A stretch of 64,000 bases of DNA from Moesziomyces globuligerus (lineage: Eukaryota > Basidiomycota > Ustilaginomycetes > Ustilaginales > Ustilaginaceae): the NCBI GenBank assembly GCA_030849465.1, contig JARVLF010000015.1, forward strand, positions 992,001 to 1,056,000. The letters are read 5' to 3'. How positions within the stretch are numbered: position 1 is the first letter of the stretch; each line of letters opens with the position of its first letter. Made by a program: the position numbers and the translations under genes. Of the stretch, positions 21,101-29,721 are shown piece by piece. The notes beneath the pieces are model-generated. The model saw nothing but the letters and a program-made list of their open reading frames with translations. It had not been told where the DNA came from and ran no database searches.

Positions 21101-22042
21101 CGTGGTGCTGTTGACGCCGACGCGCGGTTGGGATGCAGACAAGGACGGTCCCGAGGCTGAACTGCCCGGTCTCAGCGACGAACAGAGGACCAACGGCCTC
21201 GGCGGCAAGGGCTTTGGTATTCTTGGCGCCACAGCACCGACCAACGGAGTGGGAACGTTTGCCGAATACGTCGCTGTGGAGAAGGATCAGATCGTAGCTG
21301 CGCCCAAGCACCTGACGGCCGAACAGGCTGCCACACTCCCCTGCGCTGCTGTCACCGCGTACAGGTAAGTCCAAACGTATCGACAGTTCCATCTTACTAT
21401 CTGCTGACAGCTGATTTGCTTTTCGGGGATCTGAATAGGGCGCTGTTTACGAAGGCGCAGGTCTCGAAGGGCCAGAACGTGCTGCTGACGGGCGTGGGAG
21501 GAGGAGTGGCGATGCTGGCTCTGCAGATGGCGGTGGCGGCGGGCGCCAACGTGTACGTGACGGGTGGATCGGCCGATAAGATCGCGCGCGCCGTGAAGCT
21601 CGGTGCCAAGGCCGGGACAGAGTACAAGGACGAGGCGTGGCCAGGCAAGATCCGCAAGCTGCTCCCGCGCGCGCGGCCGTATCTGGACTGCGTGATCGAC
21701 AGCGCCGGCGGCGAGATCGCAGGCCAGGCGCAGAAGGCCGGCCTCAAGAACGGCGGACGCGTCGTCGTCTTTGGCATGACCGCCGCGCCCAAGCTGACCT
21801 TCACGATGCGCGAGGTGCTCAAGAACCTCGAGGTCCTCGGCTCCACCATGGGCAGCGCACGCGAGTTCGAAAAGAGCATCCGGTTCATCGAACAGCACCG
21901 CATCGTTCCCGTCGTCGACACCGTGCTCGACGGTCTCGAACAGGCAGACAAGGGCTTTGAACTGCTCGCTCAGGCCGATAAGAGGTCCGGCGGAAAAGTC
22001 GTCATCCGCATCGCTCAACACCAGCCAAAGAGCAAGCTCTAA
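18122..22042 (+). CDS. acyl-CoA synthetase (ACSS3/PrpE type) fused in frame to an MDR reductase, PTS1 ending
   Basis: Five exons: 18122-18998, 19067-20254, 20351-20363, 20660-21364 and 21439-22042, giving about 1128 residues. Introns of 68, 96, 296 and 74 nt are GT-AG; ctgac branch points are visible. Residues 1-725 are an ANL acyl-CoA synthetase: IYTSGTTGAPKG phosphate loop, DNFWSSESG motif, FETGDQG, and the catalytic Lys in PKTRSGK. GWVVGHSYIHYGPLL and EGKPVVPD suggest the propionyl-CoA synthetase/ACSS3 branch. Its conserved tail (FPPTIEDKDVID) is on exon 4, which continues without a stop through a Ser/Ala/Thr linker into an MDR reductase (about residues 740-1128) with FNRRDEW, CDGAGTIV and the dinucleotide loop GVGGGVAML, and no zinc-type Cys/His pattern. 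The protein ends SKL. Alternatives: separate proteins, by intron-3 retention (see the intron entry) and by starting at the ATG at 20802 (388 residues). Confidence 0.75.
20364..20659 (+). other. intron 3 of the synthetase-reductase gene; donor contains an in-frame stop
   Basis: The 13-nt exon 3 ends in GA and the donor reads GTAAGT, so the unspliced frame is GAG TAA: a stop sits inside the donor. Retention gives a 693-residue synthetase ending NAPVE, lacking the TIED tail, the reductase and SKL. Splicing to the acceptor at 20658-20659 makes an Asp codon and continues into the tail. The intron is the longest of this gene (296 nt), has a cactgacac branch point about 40 bases before its end, and could hold leader sequence for an independent reductase transcript. 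Donor and acceptor are both near consensus, so constitutive splicing is also possible. Confidence 0.7.
20802..22042 (+). CDS. MDR reductase module (possible separate product)
   Basis: This entry records the reductase part of the preceding gene, which could be made alone from the ATG at 20802 (context tccgccATGtc): exons 20802-21364 and 21439-22042, 388 residues. The segment MKALQLERPAG starts the usual GroES-like catalytic domain, and the Rossmann half carries GVGGGVAMLALQ. The length matches free-standing MDR quinone oxidoreductase or enoyl reductase relatives, so the module is complete. It ends KSKL, a canonical peroxisomal targeting signal type 1. The substrate is unknown; an NAD(P)H-dependent reduction of an activated C=C bond is the family expectation. 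Whether a separate promoter exists cannot be seen. Confidence 0.6.
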
Positions 22043-22183
22043 ATCCCCCCTCCTCCCCTCTCCGGTATGAAATGATCGAATTTTCCTCCCGGTCTGATGA
22101 AGTCAGACTCGACTTGGTCGATTGAATGACAATGATACAAATACAAAGACGCGAGTGCATGCGGGGATTGCTTAGGACGAGAA

Positions 22184-23950
22184 CTATTTGCGGGATGGTG
22201 GTGGTGCGGGCTGCATGGATCCCGGGAGCGACGACTTTGCGCCGGGGAGGAGGGAGAACTGGCCCTGCTTGAACCACTTGTCGTTCTCCTGGGCGCTCTT
22301 TCGCTTGCTGGGGTCCACGAGCTCGATCCCCTGTACAGGCGTAAAGGCGAGCGACGATGCGGTGCCATCGCCACCTCTTCCTGCGAGCACCGACTGCGTA
22401 CCATTGGCCGCGCCGCGCAGAGCAGCCAACCTATTCTTGTTGGCCTTGCTCATCTTGGCCTTTGACCTATCCTCTGCCGTCTGTGCACGCACCTTGCCGG
22501 AGGCGGACGAGTTGATCATGCCCAGACCGACCGACTCGTCGTATCCGAACGCCTCCTCCTCCTGCTTGCCGAACTCCATGCGGTTCTGCATCTTGCGCAG
22601 CTCAGTCATCCCATTTCTCTCCTTTGCAATCCTCGCCTTCTTGCCTCCCCTCCGCTTCTTGCCCCCACCCTCCTTGGGCACGGGCAGCACCTTTTCGAGC
22701 TTCTGCGGTGGAGGCTCCTGCAGCTTTTCGAGCTTCCGAGCCAGCTCGGCGTGCAGCTTCTGGCCGTACGATCCGTCGCGCGACGTCGTCTTGCCTGCAT
22801 CCATGCGCGCGGCCAGCAGCGCCTTGGCAGAGACCATGCGTACCGCTTGGCGCTGGTAATCGTCCGGCGTATTCGCCACCAGCTCGCTCTGCATCACAAA
22901 TCCAGACGACCGCGCAGAGCCGCCGTGCGCGCTCGAGAGGCCGATCGAGTTCTTCTTGGCTGCGCCGAGCAGGTGCAGATTGCAAGCCGGGATCTTGCTC
23001 AACCCCTCCAGGCCGCCGGCGACACCGAGCAGCTTGGTCGCCGTGCGCACGCCGACGACAGCAGACAGGTTGGGAGCGACGAACGACATGCGCGACTCGA
23101 CGTACGCCAGGATCCGGCTGCGCACAGACTCGAGCTCGAAGACCATCTCGAGCGCTTCCTGCACCGCGTTCCACTCGCCCGAAGCGAGCGGATGACCCGT
23201 CGTCGTGGACGCGGTCATGCTGATCACGACGACCGTACCGTGCGGAAGGACACCTTCGAGCTTGGCGCCGCTGATCTCATCGTCGTTGCCGATTGCCTTG
23301 ACCGCCTGAATGTAGTCCAAGGGGTTTGGAATCAGCGTCTCGAGTTCGGGGAACCGCGGCGAGTAGTGGTCGCGGATGAACTTGTGCACCACCATCACCT
23401 CGTTGTCCACATCCACCGCCATGTTGTTGGCCGTGACGATGAGGTGGTACTCGGGCGAGTCTTCGAGTACGCCAGCCAGGTCGGGCTCGGGTAGGGACAT
23501 GAAGTGGTCGATCTGCTTGAGCACGCTGGCGACCTTGCTGCCGCTCCGCAACAGTGAGGCAACGCTGCGCACGCTCGTCGTCGTCGACAGGTCGAGCTCA
23601 TCCACGTCGGCCTGATCTCGCTCAGCAGCTGGCTGGACGGCGTTGCGGCCGAGCTGAGCGCCGCCACCGCTGCCTGCCAGCGAGGTTCCATTCGAACCTG
23701 CGCCGCCCATGTCGTCGTCGTCATCGCCGCTACCATCCTCTAGATCATCCAGGTCGGCATCGTCAAAGTGCATGCGCTTGCTGCTGCTCCCCTCTGCTTC
23801 GGCTCCTGCACCATTTTCGGGGTAGCTGCGCTTATGACCGGCTGCGCCATTGACGCTTGTGGATGCTTGCGGGTAGTCCCGGGGCTCTGCTTCGATCTGC
23901 TCTTCGTCCGAGCCAAAGTCGGCGAGCAGTTCGTCGGCATAGCTGGTCAT
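22184..23950 (-). CDS. PRP31: U4/U6 snRNP protein Prp31
   Basis: Single-exon frame of 588 residues from the ATG at 23950; the frame stays open 91 codons upstream but that part looks like leader sequence. The N-terminus MTSYADELLADFGSDEE and an acidic Asp-rich tract are typical. A NOSIC-like helical region (about residues 130-230, including YHLIVTANNMAVDVDNEV) leads into the Nop domain (about 250-400) with APNLSAVVGVRTATKLLGVAGGL split over two helices and the IPACNLHLLGA stretch. The basic C-terminal part (GGKKRRGGKKARI, then RMEFGKQEEE) matches the Prp31 C-terminal domain. Prp31 bridges U4 snRNA/15.5K and U5-Prp6 to hold the tri-snRNP together. It is divergent from the small unknown gene at 24343 and converges on the synthetase-reductase gene with about 140 bases between. 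Confidence 0.95.
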   Translation of the reverse strand: MTSYADELLADFGSDEEQIEAEPRDYPQASTSVNGAAGHKRSYPENGAGAEAEGSSSKRMHFDDADLDDLEDGSGDDDDDMGGAGSNGTSLAGSGGGAQLGRNAVQPAAERDQADVDELDLSTTTSVRSVASLLRSGSKVASVLKQIDHFMSLPEPDLAGVLEDSPEYHLIVTANNMAVDVDNEVMVVHKFIRDHYSPRFPELETLIPNPLDYIQAVKAIGNDDEISGAKLEGVLPHGTVVVISMTASTTTGHPLASGEWNAVQEALEMVFELESVRSRILAYVESRMSFVAPNLSAVVGVRTATKLLGVAGGLEGLSKIPACNLHLLGAAKKNSIGLSSAHGGSARSSGFVMQSELVANTPDDYQRQAVRMVSAKALLAARMDAGKTTSRDGSYGQKLHAELARKLEKLQEPPPQKLEKVLPVPKEGGGKKRRGGKKARIAKERNGMTELRKMQNRMEFGKQEEEAFGYDESVGLGMINSSASGKVRAQTAEDRSKAKMSKANKNRLAALRGAANGTQSVLAGRGGDGTASSLAFTPVQGIELVDPSKRKSAQENDKWFKQGQFSLLPGAKSSLPGSMQPAPPPSRK

Positions 23951-24342
23951 CTTGAGCAAAATGGAAGAGCCAAGAAGACAGGCTGCCTGAGAGATACCTC
24001 GCACGCCTTCCTCCCTCTGTGAATCCGGGAGCGATGGTGTTGAGGGCGACAATGTCGGTTGGGTTGGATGCGTGGAAGGAAGGGTGAGAGAGCAACACAT
24101 CCGCACCTCAGCGCGGCGAAGCTTTCGCGGCTGTCGAGAAATTCTCGGCCGGCTCACGCAAATTTCCATGTGGAGTTGTGCTCGCCGAACCTGCATTGGA
24201 CCGCAACTCAGCTTTTGGCACATTGCGATCTTCTCGCCGCCACCCTTCGTCCGCCTTGACCTCGCACCCCGACCAGAATCGCCAAACTCGCCGGCTCGGC
24301 CTCATCACCACGGTTTGCGGCTTGATGCAACGCTGAGCAACG
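23951..24342. other. divergent promoter region (PRP31 / 159-aa gene)
   Basis: A 392-base shared upstream region. No gene or clear factor site is seen. Confidence 0.5.
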
Positions 24343-24822
24343 ATGGCGCAGCTTCCGCCGTACCTGGTGCGGATCGTCGCGTCGATGCTGACGCAGGCGC
24401 TCACGCGGAAGCTGGCCAACTCGCCGCTCTTCTTCCGCGTCGTAGACCGCATGATCCACGAGATCGACCACATGCCGCACCGTGTGCAGGGACGTCAGGT
24501 GCCGCCATATCAGCCGCCAATTGGCATGCGAGAGAGCGAGTGGAACCAAGACCACGGAGAGCCGCACAACGAGCCATCGCCCTTCCCAACAGCACAGACC
24601 AAGAACGGCAAGGGAGCTGAAGAGGCCAACTCGAAACGGCCGATCAGCTTCGAGGAGGCGCAGAGGCAGAGGGCGAGGATGTCGTACCAGCAGGCGCAAA
24701 GACTCGCGGAGCGAGACAGGGCAAAGGCACAGGCGCAGCAGAAGGAGGCCAAGGACGATTCGGTGGCGAAAGAGCTGCGCGATCTGCAGGACAAGCTCCG
24801 AGAGCTCCGTAGCAAAGAGTGA
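24343..24822 (+). CDS. small unknown protein with C-terminal coiled coil
   Basis: Frame of 159 residues from the ATG at 24343 (context caacgATGgc). I do not recognise the family. Residues 1-45 look helical and amphipathic with few acidic residues (PPYLVRIVASMLTQALTRKL), which could be an organelle-targeting or membrane-associating segment. A Pro-rich middle (GRQVPPYQPPIGM) follows, and residues 100-159 form a charged Gln/Lys/Glu-rich coiled coil ending in KELRDLQDKLRELRSK. It is the only plausible gene in the gap and has coding-like composition with a tight divergent promoter shared with PRP31. A small mitochondrial or ribosome-associated factor would fit, but this is a guess from composition only. 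Confidence 0.65.
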   Translation: MAQLPPYLVRIVASMLTQALTRKLANSPLFFRVVDRMIHEIDHMPHRVQGRQVPPYQPPIGMRESEWNQDHGEPHNEPSPFPTAQTKNGKGAEEANSKRPISFEEAQRQRARMSYQQAQRLAERDRAKAQAQQKEAKDDSVAKELRDLQDKLRELRSKE

Positions 24823-25763
24823 TGCCACGCTGAGGCTCATCGATGGAAAGGGAGCCATGCCGCGGAGGCAAGCTGGCGCAAACACCACTCATTCTTGTAT
24901 CATCAGGCCACGCAAACGAGCCGTAGCCAACTCATCTGTACTTCTAGACTTGATCCAATGCATACTCTTCTCGCTATGCTTGGATGCGCATCATGAAGGT
25001 TTTGCGAGGGTGTTCCCTGTTCGGACCAGGGCAACGCAAGCTGTCGCAAGGGTAAGATAGGCACAGGTTGATTGTTTTAGATGCGAGCTGCAAGCAGTTG
25101 GCCTGGCGAATGCAAAGCCGAAGATGCACGAATCTTCAGTCCAGGGCGGAAGAATGCACTGCTTCGTTTTGGGCGGCTGCCGAAACACCGACTGGGCTGC
25201 AGTCCGAGACCCCGCTGCGTAGATGCACCGCGGCCCCGCTCGCTGTAGAGCCGGACCGCCCTGCACAAGGCGTTCGCAGGCACACGTGCGGACACGGTCA
25301 CGCTGGGGGGTGAGCCGCGCGTTTGCGTCGCCGCGCGCGTGGGGTAGATGTGACCACCAGCACTTTACGCGACACGCATCAGACGCGTCGAATCCATTTA
25401 CACGTCGAGCGCGGATGGCACATCGCAACCGAAAAAGGGTTGGCGCGCAGCTCAACATCGGCGCAAGAATACACAGGCCAGACCCACGCGCGAGGCAAAG
25501 AACTGAGCCAGAGGTCGCAAATGCCAGAAGCGCGGGAGCCAGTGAGAGGTGGCGCATCAACACTCTGCAAGCGTCCGTCAAGGCCGTACCAACACTTGCT
25601 TCTTGCTTCTACTCTCCCTACCTCCCGCGCCTATCACCACCTTGCTCCATCTCGCAACCTTTCTTTCTCCACACAGACACCTTCACCTCGAGCAGCATAG
25701 CAGAACAGCGACTGCCAACACACACATCAACTCGCTTCGGCTCCCACTTTCGTACTGGCCAGC
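24823..25763. other. intergenic, promoter of MCM6
   Basis: No supportable gene. The region contains a cluster of ACGCG-type words around 25367-25388 (see the MCB entry) and a C/T-rich leader from about 25600 to 25700. Confidence 0.55.
25383..25388. promoter_or_regulatory. possible MCB box (ACGCGT) upstream of MCM6
   Basis: A perfect palindromic ACGCGT, with ACGCGA 16 bases upstream at 25367-25372, lies about 380 bases before the MCM6 start. In ascomycete yeasts, this MluI cell-cycle box binds MBF and drives G1/S transcription of replication genes. ACGCGT also occurs elsewhere in this G/C-rich window (for example near 8676), so the match may be chance. Confidence 0.35.
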
Positions 25764-28718
25764 ATGTCGTCGTCGTCTGCCATGCCGTCGTCTCCCTTGG
25801 GAAGGATCGGCGGTGCGACACGGACCGGCGACCAGGACCGACTCGATCCCCTCGCTCTCGGCAGGACCAATACCACGGGCGCCGGCAGCGGTGCACAGCG
25901 CGCCTTCACGCCCGGCACCTCCGATGCGGGCTCGCTCAATCTAGAACGCCAGCTGCGCGGACAGTACGAGGACGACATGAGCACCGTCAATGGCGATCTT
26001 TCCCGCCCCATGGACGAGGATTCGACTCCTCGCCGTCCTCGCCCGCGTGCGGCGGTCGATACACAAGACATCCCACCCGTCGTCGACGAGGTCGGCGAAC
26101 GCGTGCGTGAGGGCTTCGCCCAGTTCCTCGAGAGCTTCGTCGATCAGCCCCTCTCCGGCTCGCCTGACCCGAACGGAGAAAAGGTGCAGGATCCCCTGTA
26201 CATCGATCAGATTTACGCACTGCGTGACTACAACCGCACTACGCTCTTTGTCGACTTTAGCCACATCCTCCGCCACGACGAGGTTCTGGCTCGCGCCGTC
26301 AGCGACCAGTACTACCGCTTCGTCCCTTACCTCCGCCGCGCCCTCCTCGACTTGGTCAACACGTACGTGCCCAACTACCTCTACCTCAACGCTCACGTCG
26401 CCGCCACCGCCTCGTCCGGCCTCATTCCGCGCGACTTCTCCGTCTCCTTCTACAACCTCGGACTCGTCTCGGGCATTCGAGACCTCCGCACCGACCGCGT
26501 TGGCAAGCTCGTCTCCATCAGCGGCACCGTCACGCGCACGAGCGAGGTCAGGCCCGAACTGCTCTACGGCGCCTTCACCTGCACCACGTGCCAGACCACC
26601 GTGCGCGACGTCGAGCAGCAGTTCAAGTATACCGAACCCATCATGTGTCGCGACCCCATGTGCCAGAACCGCCGCGAGTGGCAGCTCAACGTCGACCAGA
26701 GCCGCTTCTGCGACTGGCAGAAGGTGCGCATCCAGGAAAACGCAAACGAGATCCCCACCGGCAGCATGCCCCGCAGCCTCGACGTCATCCTCCGCTCCGA
26801 GATCGTAGAGCGCGCCAAGGCCGGTGACAAGTGCATCTTCACCGGCACCTTTATCGTCGTTCCCGATGTCTCGCAGCTCGGCGTGCCCGGCGTCAATGCG
26901 CAGATCCAGAGGGAGGCGCAGGGCGGCAGGCCCGCAGAGGGCGTCAACGCCCAGGGTGTCTCGGGCCTCAAGAGCCTCGGTGTTCGCGACCTTACCTACA
27001 AGACCGCCTTCCTGGCGTGCATGGTGCAGAGCGCCGATGCGCGTGGCGGCAACGACCTTCGCACCGACTTTAGCGAGGACAACGAGGATCCCGAGACGCT
27101 CATGGACTCGCTCACCGAGGCCGAGCGCGACGAGCTCGAGGCCATGGTCATGTCCGAAGACATCTACAGCCGCCTCGTCCAGTCCATCGCGCCCACCGTC
27201 TACGGCCACGATATTGTCAAGAAGGGCATCCTTCTTCAGCTCATGGGCGGCGTGCACAAGCAGACGCGCGAGGGCATGCGCCTCCGTGGCGACATCAACG
27301 TCTGCATCGTCGGCGACCCCTCGACTAGCAAGTCCCAGTTCCTCAAGTACGTCTGCGGCTTCATGCCCCGCGCCGTCTACACGTCCGGCAAGGCTTCCTC
27401 CGCCGCCGGTCTCACCGCCGCCGTGGTCAAGGACGAGGAGACCGGCGAGTTCACCATCGAGGCCGGAGCCCTCATGCTTGCCGATAACGGCATCTGCGCC
27501 ATCGACGAGTTCGACAAGATGGACGTGGCCGACCAGGTGGCCATCCACGAGACCATGGAACAGCAGACGATCAGTATCGCCAAGGCAGGCATCCAGGCGA
27601 CGCTCAATGCGCGAACCTCGATCCTCGCCGCGGCCAACCCGGTGGGCGGAAGGTACAATCGCAAGCAGACGCTGCGCGCCAACGTGGCCATGTCGGCGCC
27701 GATCATGTCGCGTTTCGATCTGTTCTTTGTGGTGCTCGACGAGTGCAACGAGGCGGTGGACATGAACATTGCGCAGCACATTGTCAACGTGCATCGCTTC
27801 CGCGACGCGGCCATCGACCCAGAGTTCAGCACCGAGGCGATCCAGCGCTACATCCGCTATGCGCGCACCTTCCAGCCCAAGCTCACGCCCGAGGCGAGCG
27901 ACGTGCTGGTGGACAAGTACCGCCAGCTGCGCCAGGACGATTCGGGCCCGGGCAAGAACTCGTACCGCATCACGGTGCGTCAGCTGGAGAGCATGATCCG
28001 TCTGTGCGAGGCCATCGCACGCGCCAACTGCCGCCACGAGATCACGCCCGCCTTTGTGCGCGAAGCCTACTCGCTGCTGCGCCAGTCGATCATCCACGTC
28101 GAGAAGGACGACATTGACTTTGAGGACGAAGAAGGAGAGCAGCAGCAACAGCAGCAGCAGCAAGCTCTGGATCCGCAGCTGCAGAGGTCGGCGACCGCAC
28201 AGCCGTCGTCGTCGCTCGGAGCGATGGACGAAGACTCGATGGACCCCAACGGCGAGTCGATGGCGTCGTCGGCAGGTGCGACGGCGGGCACGGCGGGCGA
28301 GATGGCGGCGTCGTCGGCGGCATCGCGGCGCAAGATCCGCATCACGTTCGACCGGTACATGGAGATCGCCAACCTGGTCGTGCTCCGGGTGAGCGAGGTG
28401 GAGCGCCAGACGATGCGCGGCATCGCCAAGTCGGAGCTCGTCGACTGGTACCTGCTGCAGCGCGAGAACGAGATCGAGACCGTGGATCAGTTCGAGCAGG
28501 AGACCGAGCTGATCCGCAAGGTGCTCACCAAGCTCGTCAAGGACTCGTATCTGCTCGAGCTGCGCGAGCCGATCGACGACGAGGGCAACCCGATCAGCAG
28601 TGTCGATGCCTCGGCCAGCGGCTCGGCGGGCTTGGCGGGCTCGGCGGCGGATCCGGTGCTCATGGTGCATCCGCAGGTGGACATCGACAGCATCGGCGCA
28701 ACCAGCACCGCTGCCTGA
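25764..28718 (+). CDS. MCM6: replicative helicase subunit Mcm6
   Basis: Single-exon frame of 984 residues from the ATG at 25764. After a polar N-terminus (1-110) comes the MCM N-terminal domain with IPRDFSVSFYNLGLVSGIRD and VTRTSEVRPELLYG, the latter diagnostic of Mcm6, and a zinc-finger Cys set (CTTC and CRDPMC, about residues 272-298). The AAA+ core has Walker A GDPSTSKSQF (about 517), Walker B CAIDEFDKMD (about 577) and the arginine-finger SRFD (about 649). A Gln run (about 793-800) and a Ser/Ala-rich acidic linker separate the core from the C-terminal winged helix (about 855-935), the Cdt1-binding region in other Mcm6 proteins. With Mcm2-7 it forms the ring loaded at origins. Upstream ACGCGT words hint at G1/S control. 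Confidence 0.96.
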   Translation: MSSSSAMPSSPLGRIGGATRTGDQDRLDPLALGRTNTTGAGSGAQRAFTPGTSDAGSLNLERQLRGQYEDDMSTVNGDLSRPMDEDSTPRRPRPRAAVDTQDIPPVVDEVGERVREGFAQFLESFVDQPLSGSPDPNGEKVQDPLYIDQIYALRDYNRTTLFVDFSHILRHDEVLARAVSDQYYRFVPYLRRALLDLVNTYVPNYLYLNAHVAATASSGLIPRDFSVSFYNLGLVSGIRDLRTDRVGKLVSISGTVTRTSEVRPELLYGAFTCTTCQTTVRDVEQQFKYTEPIMCRDPMCQNRREWQLNVDQSRFCDWQKVRIQENANEIPTGSMPRSLDVILRSEIVERAKAGDKCIFTGTFIVVPDVSQLGVPGVNAQIQREAQGGRPAEGVNAQGVSGLKSLGVRDLTYKTAFLACMVQSADARGGNDLRTDFSEDNEDPETLMDSLTEAERDELEAMVMSEDIYSRLVQSIAPTVYGHDIVKKGILLQLMGGVHKQTREGMRLRGDINVCIVGDPSTSKSQFLKYVCGFMPRAVYTSGKASSAAGLTAAVVKDEETGEFTIEAGALMLADNGICAIDEFDKMDVADQVAIHETMEQQTISIAKAGIQATLNARTSILAAANPVGGRYNRKQTLRANVAMSAPIMSRFDLFFVVLDECNEAVDMNIAQHIVNVHRFRDAAIDPEFSTEAIQRYIRYARTFQPKLTPEASDVLVDKYRQLRQDDSGPGKNSYRITVRQLESMIRLCEAIARANCRHEITPAFVREAYSLLRQSIIHVEKDDIDFEDEEGEQQQQQQQQALDPQLQRSATAQPSSSLGAMDEDSMDPNGESMASSAGATAGTAGEMAASSAASRRKIRITFDRYMEIANLVVLRVSEVERQTMRGIAKSELVDWYLLQRENEIETVDQFEQETELIRKVLTKLVKDSYLLELREPIDDEGNPISSVDASASGSAGLAGSAADPVLMVHPQVDIDSIGATSTAA

Positions 28719-29721
28719 CGTGCTCACTCCTAGTCAGTCTTCCCGCTTCTGTCTCGGCCTGTATTTTTAAGGGGGCTCGCTTCCGTGCTGACTCGGTGAA
28801 TTCGTATGAAGATCCCATAATCTCTCTCAGTGCTGTGAGTGCTGTGCGATGGATGCTTGAAGGTGGAGCAGATTCTGTGAGCGTTGATGTGATGGCAGGC
28901 GAGACGGCGGTGAGGGGTCGAGCATGCAGGGTCTGTCTACATAGGGGCGCGCCTTGCACTCTTTTTGACCTATGCTCATGTCACAGCCGAGCGACCTTTG
29001 CAGCCTGGATGGAGTGGTGGCACATGAGAGTACGGTCAATGTGAGCATCAGCTGATACAACCAACATGCACCCCTGAGAGCCAGCTAACGGGGCATCCTT
29101 GAATATACGACCAAGCAAGGATGACAGGTCGAGATCCAAGCTAGTGGAAGCTGCAGCTCAGCGCGACCTCGGGACCAGAATCCAGGGTCCTGCTGCACCC
29201 CTTTCTGCATTTGTGATTTTTCGGCTCCAGACGCCGGGCTTCTCACCTCTCTCAGAGTGCCGCGTATCGCAGCCGCTCTTGGAACCGAAGCAAAGTGGAG
29301 AATAATGCGCAGTTCGGAGCCCCGTCTCTTGGTAGGTACTTGGCCACCCTGCCCCCTCCTCTGCTCCAGCTTCCATCGGCACATCTCCAGACAGCATCAC
29401 ACACCGCAGCCAAAAGGCAGTCAAAGGTACAGCTTGGCTAGAGAGGGTCCTGCTCACAACTTGGCACAGGCAAATCCGAACAAGCCGCCTCATCCGTATA
29501 TCTGCACATCTCAATTTGCAGCATTCCCAAACGCCACTCGCCCAGCACCTCTTCCCGGCCTGCTGCTCATGGCACAGTGATACAGACCATCACCACCCCA
29601 CTTCGCCTACTACGACCTCGTCCCACTGAACTTTGAGCTCCTCACCGATAAGACTCCACAGCGATCCTTTCGAGCCCTGGTCATTGCTCGGCTGAAACTT
29701 CAGCTCCGGCCAAGTTCCAAC
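28719..29721. other. intergenic, MCM6 3' flank and ceramidase promoter
   Basis: I see no gene. Open frames of 70-120 codons here overlap on both strands and lack signatures. Confidence 0.5.

Noticed and set aside
25941..28727. 928-codon minus-strand frame opposite MCM6
   Set aside because: It is the antisense shadow of a clear MCM6 gene, rich in Leu, Arg, Val and Asp as expected from G/C-biased sense codons.
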